Shown here: positions 1 to 10,680 of the stretch, one piece after another | Layout of the letters: every line of letters starts with the position of its first letter | How positions within the stretch are numbered: position 1 is the stretch's first letter | Assembly (NCBI RefSeq): GCF_017994015.1 | Contig: NZ_JAGOLP010000037.1 | Location: 1 to 33,923, forward strand | DNA length: 33,923 bases | Direction: 5' to 3' | DNA from: Ferrovibrio sp. | GTDB lineage: Bacteria; Pseudomonadota; Alphaproteobacteria; Ferrovibrionales; Ferrovibrionaceae | The notes under the pieces: model-generated | The model's database searches: none | Told to the model about the DNA's origin: nothing | What the model saw: only the letters and a program-made list of their open reading frames with translations | Translations under genes and position numbers: made by a program

Positions 1-304
1 GCGGTTCCGGCAGCTTGTTCAGCGCTTCCAGGCCGAAACGCACGGATTCTTGCCTGCTATCGCCACCAAAACAGGCAGCGGCCAATTTTTCGGCAGCCGG
101 CAAGCCCTGTGTCGCGTTATAGTAGAGCGCCTGGTCGTCGGCGTGTATCACCACCTGCACGGTGCCGATGGTGGGGTGGCCGAGCGCCGCAAGCAGGCTA
201 TGCCGGATCAACGGCATGCCGCCAAGCTGCTGGTATTGTTTGGGGATTCCGCCACCGGCACGCTGGCCGCGGCCCCCGGCAACGATCAGGAAGGCGTGTT
301 TCAT
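1..304 (-). CDS. ispD: 2-C-methyl-D-erythritol 4-phosphate cytidylyltransferase, N-terminal part (IspD, or IspD half of IspDF); runs off the window
   Basis: Makes CDP-methylerythritol from MEP and CTP in the non-mevalonate isoprenoid pathway in the cytosol. Only the first 101 codons are visible; the gene continues beyond position 1. The N-terminus reads MKHAFLIVAGGRGQR and continues to the PKQYQ motif near residue 22, which is the nucleotide-binding signature of IspD (glycine-rich loop followed by PKQ). The start is ATG at 304-302. It is divergent from dusB across a 128-bp gap. In alphaproteobacteria the gene beside dusB-ntrBC is commonly the bifunctional ispDF fusion, so the missing part may carry an IspF domain, but that is inference since the C-terminus is outside the window. 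Confidence 0.88.
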   Translation of the reverse strand, partial: MKHAFLIVAGGRGQRAGGGIPKQYQQLGGMPLIRHSLLAALGHPTIGTVQVVIHADDQALYYNATQGLPAAEKLAAACFGGDSRQESVRFGLEALNKLPEP

Positions 305-432
305 GGCCGGCACCCTAGCCGAGCCGGGTTGGTTTAGGCAAATCGAATGCCGCTGAGTGAATCATGTTGCAGCGCAGTAAAATCCTCGATAACATGGTCA
401 ACAAGTGGGCAGCCAAAAGTGATGGCTAAAAA
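305..432. promoter_or_regulatory. Divergent ispD/dusB intergenic region with a 21-codon upstream ORF
   Basis: This 128-bp gap must hold the promoters of ispD (minus) and the dusB-ntr operon (plus). I see no convincing -35/-10 pair. A small plus-strand reading frame, ATG 364 to TAA 429 (21 codons, starts MLQRSKILDN and ends AAKSDG), stops three bases before the dusB ATG at 433. A stop codon directly precedes its ATG in the same frame, so it is not an extension of dusB. Whether it is translated is unknown. Confidence 0.4.
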
Positions 433-1419
433 ATGAGCATAGAAATTGGTTCCGTTACCATTGAGGATCCCGTCATCCTCGCGCCGATGTCGGGCGTTAC
501 CGATCTGCCGTTTCGCCGTCTGGTGAAACGCTCCGGCGCCGGGCTTGTGGTTTCCGAAATGATCGCCTCGGAAGCGATGGTGCGGTCCTCGCGCCAGTCG
601 CTCAAGATGGCCGAAAATACGCCCGAGGAATTTCCGCTTTCCATGCAGCTTGCCGGCTGCGAAGGCCATGTCATGGCCGAGGCGGCGAAGCTGAACGAGG
701 ATAAGGGCTTTGCCATCATCGATATCAATATGGGCTGCCCGGTCAAAAAAGTGGTGAATGGCTATGCCGGTTCGGCGCTGATGCGCGATCTGGTGCATGC
801 CAAAAGCCTGATCACCGCCACGGTCAATGCCGTGAAGCTGCCGGTGACGCTGAAGATGCGCACCGGCTGGGACGAGCAGAGCCGCAACGCACCGGAACTG
901 GCCCGCATCGCCGAAGGTGAGGGCATCCGTATGCTGACCGTGCATGGCCGCACCCGTTGCCAGATGTATAACGGCCGCGCCGATTGGAGTTTTGTGCGCC
1001 GGGTGAAGGAAGCGGTGTCGATTCCGGTGATCGTGAATGGTGACATCACTACCTTGCAGGAAGCGCGCGATGCGTTGGATCAATCCGGCGCAGATGGCGT
1101 GATGATCGGCCGTGGCGCCTATGGCCGGCCGTGGTTCCTGAGCCAGGTGATGGCCTATCTGAAGGATGGCACCGTGCTGCCTGATCCGTCGCTGGATGAA
1201 CAGCAGGCCATCGTGCTGGAACATTATGATGCCATGCTGGAATTCTACGGCATCCAGACCGGGCTGAAGATCGCCCGCAAGCATGTGGCCTGGTATTCCA
1301 AGGGATTGCCCGGTTCGGCCGATTTCCGCACCCGCATCATGCAGATCGACCAGCCCGATGCAGCGCGGCGCGCAGTGCGCGATTTCTATGCGCCGCAGCT
1401 GGATCGGCTGGCAGCGTGA
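433..1419 (+). CDS. dusB: tRNA-dihydrouridine synthase DusB (NifR3 family)
   Basis: FMN-dependent enzyme that reduces uridine to dihydrouridine in tRNA D-loops. The 328-residue length fits the family. The N-terminal TIM-barrel strand carries [13 protein letters not shown] (residues 17-29). The MGCPVKKV segment near residues 100-107 contains the conserved catalytic cysteine, and GRGAYGRPW near residues 230-240 is part of the FMN phosphate-binding region. It heads the ntr operon: the downstream ntrB start overlaps its stop codon, matching the nifR3-ntrB-ntrC order known from Rhodobacter and other alphaproteobacteria. The start ATG 433 gives [18 protein letters not shown], a normal family N-terminus. 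Confidence 0.96.
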   Translation: MSIEIGSVTIEDPVILAPMSGVTDLPFRRLVKRSGAGLVVSEMIASEAMVRSSRQSLKMAENTPEEFPLSMQLAGCEGHVMAEAAKLNEDKGFAIIDINMGCPVKKVVNGYAGSALMRDLVHAKSLITATVNAVKLPVTLKMRTGWDEQSRNAPELARIAEGEGIRMLTVHGRTRCQMYNGRADWSFVRRVKEAVSIPVIVNGDITTLQEARDALDQSGADGVMIGRGAYGRPWFLSQVMAYLKDGTVLPDPSLDEQQAIVLEHYDAMLEFYGIQTGLKIARKHVAWYSKGLPGSADFRTRIMQIDQPDAARRAVRDFYAPQLDRLAA

Positions 1420-2558
1420 CCAATATGCCCGATCTGGCCGAAACCCGCCCCGTGCTCGACGCCGCCCTGGTGCTTGGCGCCATCCCGAACCCGATCCTGG
1501 TGCTGGGCAAGCAGGGCGCGATTGAATATGCCAATCCCGCTGCCGAGCAGTTTTTCGATTCCGGCCTGGCGGTGCTGTGCCGGCAGAATATCCGCGATGT
1601 GGTGCCATTCGGCAGCCCGATCCTGGAACTGGTGGGCCAGGTGCAGCGCGACCGTTACGTGGTGTCGGAATATGATGTTGACCTAGGCTCGCCGCGTATC
1701 GGCGAGCGGCTGGTGGATGTGCAGGTTTCGCCGGTGCCGGAGAAACTGGATTACGTCATCCTGCGGCTTGATGAGCGCAGCATGGCGGCCAAGATTGATC
1801 GCCAGTTGACCCATCGTGGCGCTGCCCGCTCGGTCACCGGCATGGCCGCTGTGCTGGCGCATGAAGTGAAGAACCCGCTTTCCGGTATTCGCGGCGCGGC
1901 GCAGTTGCTGGAAGCCAATGCCAATGCCGCCGACCGCGAATTGACCCGACTGATCTGCGACGAGACCGACCGTATCTGCGCCCTGGTTGATGGTATGGAA
2001 GTGTTCTCCGACAAGCGCCCGATTGAGCGCGGCCCGGTGAACATCCACCAGGTGCTGGAGCATGTGCGCAAGGTGGCGCAGGCCGGCTTTGGCAAGAATG
2101 TGCGTTTCATCGAAAAATACGACCCGTCGCTGCCGCCGGTTTTTGGCAATCGCGACCAGTTGATCCAGATTTTCCTCAATCTGGTGAAGAATGCTGCCGA
2201 AGCAATCGATGGCGAGCCGGGCGGCGAGATTACCCTGACCACGGCCTATCGTCATGGTGTGCGGCTGGCGGTGCGCGGCTCACGCGACCGCCTGCATCTG
2301 CCTCTGGAGGTGACGGTGCAGGATAACGGCCCCGGCGTGTCGGAGGATATCCGGCCCTATCTGTTTGATCCCTTTGTCACCACCAAGGCGCAAGGCTCTG
2401 GCCTGGGCCTTGCATTGGTGGCGAAGATCATCGGCGACCATGGCGGCGTGATCGAATGCGACAGCCGCCCGCGCCGTACCGTTTTCAGTGCGAGGTTGCC
2501 CGTGCATACAACGCCTTTGGAAGCCGTGGTGGCGGGCGATAGCGGAGAGCAGGTATGA
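1416..2558 (+). CDS. ntrB: Nitrogen-regulation sensor histidine kinase NtrB (GlnL)
   Basis: Cytosolic kinase/phosphatase that controls NtrC in response to nitrogen status, normally through PII protein. It has 380 residues. An N-terminal PAS domain (about 20-125) begins with [18 protein letters not shown]. The dimerisation/phosphoacceptor helix contains [20 protein letters not shown] with the phosphorylated histidine at residue 149. The C-terminal ATPase domain shows the N box ([11 protein letters not shown]), G1 (DNGPGV) and G2 ([13 protein letters not shown]). No transmembrane segment is present, as expected for NtrB. GTG 1416 overlaps the dusB stop; ATG 1425 in the same frame is an alternative start. 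Its stop overlaps the ntrC ATG, implying translational coupling. Confidence 0.96.
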   Translation: MTNMPDLAETRPVLDAALVLGAIPNPILVLGKQGAIEYANPAAEQFFDSGLAVLCRQNIRDVVPFGSPILELVGQVQRDRYVVSEYDVDLGSPRIGERLVDVQVSPVPEKLDYVILRLDERSMAAKIDRQLTHRGAARSVTGMAAVLAHEVKNPLSGIRGAAQLLEANANAADRELTRLICDETDRICALVDGMEVFSDKRPIERGPVNIHQVLEHVRKVAQAGFGKNVRFIEKYDPSLPPVFGNRDQLIQIFLNLVKNAAEAIDGEPGGEITLTTAYRHGVRLAVRGSRDRLHLPLEVTVQDNGPGVSEDIRPYLFDPFVTTKAQGSGLGLALVAKIIGDHGGVIECDSRPRRTVFSARLPVHTTPLEAVVAGDSGEQV

Positions 2559-4003
2559 GCAACAAGGGTACCATCCTGGTCGCCGACGATGATCGTTCGA
2601 TCCGCACCGTGCTGGACCAGGCCCTCGGCCGCGTCGGCTATCAGGTCCGCTCCACCGGCAATGCCGCCACGTTATGGCGCTGGACCTCGGAAGGCGAGGG
2701 CGATCTGATCATCACCGATGTGGTGATGCCGGATGAAAACGGCCTCGACCTGCTGCCGCGTATCAAGCGCATCCGGCCTGATCTGCCGATCATTGTGATG
2801 AGCGCACAGAAAACTCTGCTCACCGCTGTGAAGGCGGCCGAGCGTGGTGCGTATGACTATCTGCCCAAGCCCTTCGATCTGAAGGAATTGCTGCGCGTGG
2901 TGGAACGCGCCCTGAGCCAGCCGAAGGCGGTGCAATCGGAAGCAGCCGAGGCGGCGAATGATGAGGAAAAGCTGCCGCTGATCGGCCGCTCGCCCTCGAT
3001 GCAGGAAATCTATCGGGTTATGGCGCGGCTTATGGGCACCGACCTGACCGTGCTGATCTCGGGCGAGAGCGGCACCGGCAAGGAGTTGGTGGCGCGTGCG
3101 CTGCATGATTACGGCAAGCGCCGCAACGGGCCGTTTGTGGCGATCAACATGGCGGCTATCCCGCGCGAATTGATCGAATCGGAATTGTTCGGCCATGAGA
3201 AGGGCGCTTTCACCGGCGCCAATGCACGTTATGCCGGCCGCTTTGAACAATCCGAGGGCGGCACGCTGTTCCTGGATGAAATCGGCGACATGCCGATTGA
3301 GGCTCAGACCCGGCTTTTGCGGGTGTTGCAGCAGGGGGAATACACCACCGTGGGCGGCCGCACCGCGATCCGCACCGATGTGCGCATTGTCGCCGCCACC
3401 AACCGCGACCTGCGCCAGCTGGTCAATCAGGGCCTGTTCCGCGAAGATTTGTTCTACCGCCTGAATGTTGTGCCGCTGCGGCTGCCGGCCCTGCGCGAGC
3501 GCGGCGAGGATATCCCCGATCTGGTGCGGCATTTCCTCAATCAGGCGCATCAGCAGGGTTTGCCGCTCAAGGCCGTGTCGCCCGAGGCGATGGAGCGGCT
3601 GCGCCGCTATCGCTGGCCCGGCAATGTGCGCGAATTGGAGAATTTGGTGCGCCGCCTGGCCGCACTTTACGCCGAGGAAATGATCGGCTTTGAGGTGATC
3701 GAAAACGAGCTGGCCGAGCCGCCGCAGGCCGCCAGGTCGCCGGAACCGAACGAGGAAGAGACCCTCACCGGCGCCATTGAGCGCCATATCACCAAGTATT
3801 TTGCCGCCCATGGCGACGACCTGCCGCCCAATGGTCTTTATGACCGCATGCTGCGCGAGCTGGAAATCCCGCTGATCTCACTCAGCCTGGCGGCGACTCG
3901 CGGCAACCAGATCAAGGCGGCTTCCATGCTGGGCCTCAACCGCAACACCCTGCGCAAGAAGATCCGTGACCATAACATCCAGGTTATTCGTGGCTTGAAA
4001 TAG
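2555..4003 (+). CDS. ntrC: Nitrogen-regulation response regulator NtrC, sigma-54 activator (GlnG)
   Basis: Phosphorylated by NtrB and activates sigma-54 promoters of nitrogen-assimilation genes. Its 482 residues show the full three-domain layout. The receiver domain has D11/D12 and phospho-acceptor D55 ([11 protein letters not shown]). The AAA+ domain has Walker A GESGTGKE at 170-177, the sigma-54 contact loop GAFTGA at 217-222 and Walker [11 protein letters not shown] at 236-245. A C-terminal Fis-type helix-turn-helix contains [20 protein letters not shown]. The intact GAFTGA loop means it should be a true sigma-54 activator, unlike NtrX downstream. ATGA overlap with ntrB. Confidence 0.97.
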   Translation: MSNKGTILVADDDRSIRTVLDQALGRVGYQVRSTGNAATLWRWTSEGEGDLIITDVVMPDENGLDLLPRIKRIRPDLPIIVMSAQKTLLTAVKAAERGAYDYLPKPFDLKELLRVVERALSQPKAVQSEAAEAANDEEKLPLIGRSPSMQEIYRVMARLMGTDLTVLISGESGTGKELVARALHDYGKRRNGPFVAINMAAIPRELIESELFGHEKGAFTGANARYAGRFEQSEGGTLFLDEIGDMPIEAQTRLLRVLQQGEYTTVGGRTAIRTDVRIVAATNRDLRQLVNQGLFREDLFYRLNVVPLRLPALRERGEDIPDLVRHFLNQAHQQGLPLKAVSPEAMERLRRYRWPGNVRELENLVRRLAALYAEEMIGFEVIENELAEPPQAARSPEPNEEETLTGAIERHITKYFAAHGDDLPPNGLYDRMLRELEIPLISLSLAATRGNQIKAASMLGLNRNTLRKKIRDHNIQVIRGLK

Positions 4004-4018
4004 CTGATCTGGTCAGGC

Positions 4019-4044
4019 CAGCCCGGCAGATGCCAGCCGGGCTG
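4019..4044 (+). other. Perfect 9-bp stem-loop between ntrC and ntrY
   Basis: The arms 4019-4027 (cagcccggc) and 4036-4044 (gccgggctg) form a perfect 9-bp stem with an 8-base loop in the 61-bp ntrC-ntrY gap. There is no T-run after it, so it is not a standard intrinsic terminator. It could separate or stabilise the ntrBC and ntrYX parts of the transcript; that role is inferred. Confidence 0.5.
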
Positions 4045-4064
4045 CGCTGGTGTAGACTGGCGCC

Positions 4065-6465
4065 ATGAGCCTGAAAGCGCCCCGTGGCAAAAACACGATA
4101 CCAGAGCAAGCCGAGATGCCGGCCGCAGCACCCGGCGTGCTGCTCTGGCGCCGGCTGGCAGATTGGGTGGAACGCCACCGGCTGATGCGGTTTGTTGAAA
4201 TCGGCGTGGCGCTGGCCGCCCTGGTGCTGGGCGTTTTCACCTATATTGCCATGACCCCGGGGGCCACCCGCGAATTCACGCCGCGTGAATTCCAGTATCT
4301 GCTGTTGGCCGATCTGGTGGCCTTGCTCAGTGTTACCAGCGTGGTGGCGCGACGGTTGGTGATGCTGTGGATGCAGCGGCGCCGTGGTGTTGCCGGGTCG
4401 CGCCTGCATGCCCGCCTGGTGGTGCTGTTTGCCGCCGTGTCGTCGGCGCCGGCGGTGCTGATGTCGGTTTTTGCCATGCTGTTCTTCAATCTTGGCCTGC
4501 AAACCTGGTTCAGTGACCGGGTCAATACTGCGGTCAATGCATCGGTGGCGGTAGCGGAGGCCTATTCGCAGGAACACCGCAAGACGATCCGGGCCGACAT
4601 GCTGGGCATGGCCGTGGACCTCAACCGCGAGGCGCCCAATCTGGCGCGCAGCCCGATGCGGTTTCAGCAGACCGTGCTGGCTCTGGCCGGCATACGTGGT
4701 CTGGGTGAAGCTATGGTGTTCACCTCAACCCGCGAGATCATTGCCCAGACCCGGCTCGGCATGCAGTTTGATCTTGACCAGATCACTGACAACATGTTGC
4801 AGGATGCCGCGCGCGGGCAGCTTGTATTCATCGCGGCGGATTCCGATGAACGGGTGCGCGGCCTGATGAAGCTGGATGGCTTTGTCGATGTGTTTCTCTA
4901 TGTCGGCCGTTTTATTGATAGCAAGGTGCTGGCCGACCTTGAGCGGACCCGCGCGGCGGCGCTGCAATATACCCGGCTTGAAGCCGAGCGCTCGGCACTG
5001 GAAGTCCGCTTCGCCGGCCTGTTCATTCTGGTTTCGCTACTGCTGTTGCTCGCTTCGATCTGGTTTGGCCTGCTGATTGCCACGCGGCTGGCGACACCAA
5101 TTGGCGAAGTGGTATCCGCTGCCGAGCGGATCAGTGCCGGCGAATTGGCGGTGCGTGTCACCGAGCGGCCGGGCAATGACGAGATAGGCAATCTGGGCCG
5201 CGCCTTCAATCGCATGACCGGCCAGCTTGCCGCGCAGCAATCCCAGCTTATCGCCGCCAATCGCCAGCTGGATGAGCGCCGCCGGTTCACTGAAACCGTG
5301 CTGTCCGGCGTTTCGGCCGGTGTGATCGGTGTTGATCTGGCCGGGCGCGTCACCCTGCCCAATCCCTCGGCTCTGCGGCTGCTGGCGGCCGAGTTTGATG
5401 AGGTGACGGGCCGCGCCTTTGTGGAAGTGGCGCCGGAAATGGCCGCGCTTTTCATCTATCTGCGCGACAATCTTGCCGAGCAGGTGGCGCGTGGCCAGGT
5501 GGTGCTGCACCGTGAAGCTGAAGCGCGCACCTTGCTGGTGCGCATGGCGCGCGAAGTCACCGGCAACGAATTGTTGGGTTATGTGGTCACTTTTGATGAT
5601 GTGACCGAGCTGGTGGCGGCGCAGCGAAATGCCGCCTGGGCCGATATTGCCCGTCGCATCGCACATGAGATCAAGAACCCGCTCACCCCGATCCAGCTTT
5701 CCGCCGAGCGGCTGAAACGTAAATATCTCAAGGAAGTCACCACCGATCCGGAGATTTTTGCGCAATGCACTGACACCATCATCCGCCAGGTTGGCGATAT
5801 CGGCCGCATGGTGGATGAATTTTCCGCCTTCGCCCGCATGCCGCGCCCGGTATATCGCGACGAGGATTTGACCCAGATATTGCGCCAGGCGATTTTCATG
5901 CAGCAGGTGGCGCGCGCCGATGTGCAATTTGAAAGCCGCCTGCCGATTGAACCGGTGCCGCTGCGCTGCGATGCGCGGCAACTGGCCCAGGTGATGACCA
6001 ATCTGTTGCAGAATGCGCTGGATGCGATTGATGGCCGCGAGCGCAGCGGCGAAGTGGCGTTGGAGCGCGGGTTGGTGCGGGTGGAGTTGCGCCTGGAGCC
6101 GGGCGATAGCGCAAATGAGGCCCAGGTGCTGATTCTGGATAACGGCCGTGGCCTGCCGGCTGAATTGCGCGGCCGGCTATTTGAGCCCTATGTGACCACC
6201 CGCGCCAAGGGCACCGGGCTCGGCCTGGCCATTGTCAAGAAGATCATCGAGGAGCATGGCGGCCAGATTGCCCTGGAAGATGCCCGGGCGTTTGATCCGC
6301 AAATGAAAAGTGGTAGCTTGGCGCGGATTCGGATGCCGCTCGGTGCCATGCCGGGCCACAGGTCAGCAGATGGCGGCGAACAGCAGGCGGGTGGGGATCG
6401 GCAGGCAGACGAAATGCAGGGCGGCGGAAAGCTGATTGGCGTTAACATGCTTGGTGTAAACCGAC

Positions 6466-6476
<11 letters not shown>
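4065..6476 (+). CDS. ntrY: Membrane sensor histidine kinase NtrY
   Basis: Partner kinase of NtrX, implicated in other alphaproteobacteria in nitrogen, redox and envelope control. It has 803 residues. The N-terminus has three hydrophobic helices (about 44-64, 75-95 and 118-142), then a roughly 170-residue extracytoplasmic sensor region and another helix near 318-342. A HAMP domain (about 340-395) and a PAS domain (about 405-510) follow. The phosphoacceptor helix IAHEIKNPLTPIQLSAERLK has the active histidine at residue 534. The ATPase domain shows NALDAID, DNGRGLP and GTGLGLAIVKKI. The kinase fold ends near IRMPLGAMP; a further 40 or so residues of low-complexity, intergenic-like sequence overlap the first 11 bp of ntrX, suggesting that the ancestral stop was lost. 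Confidence 0.95.
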
Positions 6477-7851
<1,375 letters not shown>

Positions 7852-7891
7852 GGCATTGGGCAACCGTAAGCATCGGCGGGGTAGGTAGGCT

Positions 7892-9268
7892 ATGAAGGTC
7901 ATCGTCTGCGGTGCCGGCCTGGTAGGCACCACCATTGCGCGCCAGCTTGCTGCCGAGGGCAACGAGGTGACGGTGATCGACCAGTCGCCGGAGCAGGCCC
8001 ATAAGGTGGCCGAAACCTACGATCTGCGCTCCATTGTTGGCCATGCCTCGCATCCCGATGTGCTGGATCGTGCCGGCGCCGCCGATGCCGACATGCTGAT
8101 CGCGGTGACCTATGCCGACGAGGTCAACATGATCGCCTGCGAAGTGGCGCGCGCGATCTTCAAGGTGCCGACCAAGATTGCCCGCATCCGGGCGCAGAGT
8201 TATCTCAAGCCGGAATGGTCTGACCTTTTCAACGGCGAGAATATCTCGATTGATTATATCATCTCGCCCGAGATTGAGGTGGCGCGGGCCATCCATCGCC
8301 GCATCCTGACGCCAGGCGCGTTTGACATGATCCCGTTTGCCGGCGACCGGCTGCGCCTGATTGGCGTGCGGCTGGAAGAGGAATGCCCGGTCATCAACAC
8401 GCCGCTGCGCCAGCTCACCGAATTGTTCCCCGATCTCAACATCAATGTCTGCGGCATCATGCGCAACGACGAGATGAGCGTGCCGGGGGGCGACGATCAT
8501 CTTGAAGCCGGCGACGAGATTTATTTCCTTGCCATGTCGGATCATGTGCAGCGGGCCATGCGGCTATTCGGCCATGAGGAGCGCGAGGCGCGCCGCCTGG
8601 TGCTGGCTGGCGGCGGCAATATCGGCCTGTTCCTGGCGCGTGAGATCGAGGCGCAGGAAGCTTCGGTCAACCTCAAGGTGATCGAGGCCAGCAAGGCGCG
8701 GGCCGAAAGCATTGCCAGCCAGTTGAACAATGCCGTGGTGATCCAGGGCGATACGCTGGATATGGATATTCTCAACGAGGCCAAGATCGGCAGCGCCGAG
8801 GCGATCATCGCGCTGACCAATGATGATGAGGTGAATATCCTGGCCTCGCTGCTGGCCAAGCGCGCCGGTTGCCAGCGCGCCATCACGCTGGTGAATAATC
8901 CGGCCTATGAAAACCTGATCGGCTCGCTTGGCATCGATGTGGTGGTGAACCCACGCTCCACTACGGTTTCCTCGATCTTGCAGCATGTGCGGCGTGGCCG
9001 TATTCGCGGGGTGCATTCCCTGCGCGATGGCGCGGCCGAGGTGGTGGAGGCGGTGGCTATTCAGACCAGCGCCCTGGTTGGCAAGCCGCTGCGCGAGTTG
9101 AAGCTGCCGGATGGCATCATGATCGGCGCCGTGGTGCGGGCCGATGAAGTGATCATCGCGCGCGGCGATCATGAGATCGAGGCCGGCGACCGACTGATCC
9201 TGTTTGTGCGCAAGGATGCGGTGAAGAAGGTGGAGAAACTCTTCGCCGTGCGCCTGGAATTTTTCTGA
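7892..9268 (+). CDS. trkA: Trk system potassium uptake regulatory protein TrkA
   Basis: Peripheral membrane NAD(H)-binding regulator that gates the TrkH/TrkG potassium channel. Its 458 residues match TrkA and are built as two RCK units. The first Rossmann fold begins MKVIVCGAGLVGTTIARQL with an acidic residue ending the second strand (VIDQ). The second starts near residue 232 with LVLAGGGNIGLFLAREI. Each is followed by a TrkA-C domain; the last one contains GDRLILFVRKD. A GGTAGG Shine-Dalgarno-like stretch lies just before ATG 7892. No trkH is in the window. Its place after ntrX is conserved in many alphaproteobacteria. Confidence 0.95.
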   Translation: MKVIVCGAGLVGTTIARQLAAEGNEVTVIDQSPEQAHKVAETYDLRSIVGHASHPDVLDRAGAADADMLIAVTYADEVNMIACEVARAIFKVPTKIARIRAQSYLKPEWSDLFNGENISIDYIISPEIEVARAIHRRILTPGAFDMIPFAGDRLRLIGVRLEEECPVINTPLRQLTELFPDLNINVCGIMRNDEMSVPGGDDHLEAGDEIYFLAMSDHVQRAMRLFGHEEREARRLVLAGGGNIGLFLAREIEAQEASVNLKVIEASKARAESIASQLNNAVVIQGDTLDMDILNEAKIGSAEAIIALTNDDEVNILASLLAKRAGCQRAITLVNNPAYENLIGSLGIDVVVNPRSTTVSSILQHVRRGRIRGVHSLRDGAAEVVEAVAIQTSALVGKPLRELKLPDGIMIGAVVRADEVIIARGDHEIEAGDRLILFVRKDAVKKVEKLFAVRLEFF

Positions 9269-9281
9269 GGGAGTGGGCCGG

Positions 9282-10175
9282 ATGAGCCGCGTGGTTTATG
9301 TCAATGGCAGCTACAGGCCGTATCACAATGCAGCGGTGCATGTGGAGGATCGAGGCTTCCAATTCGCCGATGGTGTTTATGAGGTGATTGCCATCATTGA
9401 TGGCCGGCTGGTGGATGAGGAAGGCCATCTGGTGCGCCTGGAGCGCAACCTGGATGAATTGCGCATTGATCATCCGATGAGCCGCGCCGCGCTGCGCGTG
9501 GTGTTCGCTGAAACCATCCGGCGCAACCGGGTGCGGCATGGCAGCCTCTATGTGCAGATCACGCGCGGCGCGGCGCGGCGCGAATTTCCGTTCCCGGAAG
9601 CCATTCGCCCGACTTTGGTGGCGATTGCGCGGTCGCTGGATTGGGCCAAGGTGGCGGCCAATGCGGCCAAGGGCGTGGCGGCGATCACGGCCCCTGATCT
9701 GCGCTGGGCGCGCTGCGATATAAAGAGCGTCGGCCTGCTGCCGGCGGCTTTGGCCAAGCAGGCGGCCAAGGAAGCCGGCGCTTATGAAGCCTGGCTGGTC
9801 GACGAGGCCGGGCTGGTGACCGAGGGCAGTTCGTCGAATGCCTGGATTGTCACCCGGGATGGTGTGCTGGTGACGCGCCAGCTTGATCGGGCCATTCTCA
9901 GCGGCATCACCCGCTCGGCGATCCTGGCCTTGGCCGAAGCCGAGGGTCTGCGGGTTGAGCAGCGTGGCTTTACGCCTGAGGAGGTGTTTGCCGCCCGCGA
10001 GGCCTTTGTCAGTTCCACCACGTCTTTTGTCATGCCGATCACCAGCCTTGACGGTCGGCCGATCGGCAATGGCGCACCGGGTCTGCTAGCCGGTAAATTG
10101 CGTTTGCTTTATGAGGCTTATGCCGGCTCGCAAGCTGCGGGCGCACTGCCTTCGGCGCCGTATCTGGCGCCCTGA
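9282..10175 (+). CDS. dat: PLP-dependent class IV aminotransferase, D-amino-acid aminotransferase-like
   Basis: Fold-type IV transaminase; the likely reaction is D-alanine + 2-oxoglutarate to pyruvate + D-glutamate, although family members also include branched-chain aminotransferases and aminodeoxychorismate lyase. It has 297 residues from ATG 9282. The N-terminus has VYVNGSYRPYHNAAVHVEDRG followed by FADGVYEVI, typical of DAAT. The PLP lysine is K148 in CDIKSVGLLPA, and the cofactor-binding segment VTEGSSSNAWIV follows about 30 residues later. GTG 9273 is an in-frame alternative start, but the AGGGAG ribosome site at 9268-9273 sits at the right distance for ATG 9282. It lies between trkA and hfq, as in related genomes. 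Confidence 0.85.
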   Translation: MSRVVYVNGSYRPYHNAAVHVEDRGFQFADGVYEVIAIIDGRLVDEEGHLVRLERNLDELRIDHPMSRAALRVVFAETIRRNRVRHGSLYVQITRGAARREFPFPEAIRPTLVAIARSLDWAKVAANAAKGVAAITAPDLRWARCDIKSVGLLPAALAKQAAKEAGAYEAWLVDEAGLVTEGSSSNAWIVTRDGVLVTRQLDRAILSGITRSAILALAEAEGLRVEQRGFTPEEVFAAREAFVSSTTSFVMPITSLDGRPIGNGAPGLLAGKLRLLYEAYAGSQAAGALPSAPYLAP

Positions 10176-10382
10176 ACCGGCAAATCGGCATTATGTTGCA
10201 GTGCGGCATCGGGTCGCGGTGGCGGCCTCGGGCCGTATCGGCCATTGTTTTGCCACACTTGCCCGCTATTCTAGTAGTATTGGTATTGCACGGTCGGCTT
10301 CGATAACCGCCCGGACTTTTGGCACTGCCGAAACAAAAAAAACAAAGAACGCGAGAACTACAAAAAAATGAAAGGTCCAAAG
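10176..10382 (+). promoter_or_regulatory. hfq upstream region with a candidate sigma-70 promoter
   Basis: This 207-bp gap separates dat from hfq. A short stem (ggccg/cggcc, 10231-10243) followed by T-rich sequence could weakly terminate the dat transcript. Immediately after it, TTGTTT (10245-10250) and TATTCT (10267-10272) are 16 bp apart and could be a promoter for hfq-hflX. The leader then becomes A-rich (10331-10370), a common feature near Hfq-binding or efficiently translated leaders. The promoter assignment is by eye only. Confidence 0.3.
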
Positions 10383-10676
10383 ATGGCCGCCGAAAAGCCG
10401 CAAAACGTCCAGGACGTTTTCCTCAACCACATCCGCAAGACCAAGACCCCGGTCACCGTCTTTCTGGTCAATGGCGTCAAGTTGCAGGGTATCATCAGCT
10501 GGTTTGACAATTTCTCGGTGCTGCTGCGCCGTGATGGTCACATGCAGCTGGTTTACAAGCATGCGATTTCCACCGTGATGCCGTCGGGCCCGATCCAGTT
10601 GTTTGATCCGAATGCCCAGGCTGGTGCTGCGCCGGCCGGTGGCGCTGCAGCCGGTGGTGCCGGCCCGGCCGATTGA
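10383..10676 (+). CDS. hfq: RNA chaperone Hfq
   Basis: Sm-like hexameric RNA-binding protein that pairs small RNAs with mRNAs; in alphaproteobacteria it also affects nitrogen-fixation gene expression. From ATG 10383 the product has 97 residues: [19 protein letters not shown], then Sm1 ([23 protein letters not shown]) and Sm2 with the YKHAIS motif that lines the U-binding pore. The C-terminal tail is an Ala/Gly/Pro-rich disordered extension of about 28 residues. ATG 10368 would add five residues, but the AAAGG stretch just after it is a well-placed ribosome site for ATG 10383 and the family consensus starts there. hflX follows immediately, the classic hfq-hflX pair. Confidence 0.96.
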   Translation: MAAEKPQNVQDVFLNHIRKTKTPVTVFLVNGVKLQGIISWFDNFSVLLRRDGHMQLVYKHAISTVMPSGPIQLFDPNAQAGAAPAGGAAAGGAGPAD

Positions 10677-10680
10677 GCCC

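Noticed and set aside
334..1608. Long open frame on the minus strand opposite dusB/ntrB (424 codons)
   Set aside because: It is the antisense of two unmistakable genes; its product is His/Arg/Gly-rich with no recognisable domain, as expected from a GC-rich shadow frame.
2672..3811. 379-codon minus-strand frame inside ntrC
   Set aside because: Antisense of intact NtrC domains; no family features.
6363..6464. Minus-strand 34-codon frame (starts MSVYTKHVNANQ) in the ntrY tail region
   Set aside because: It has a hydrophobic end and a plausible ATG, but it lies antisense to the ntrY/ntrX junction with no ribosome site or other support.
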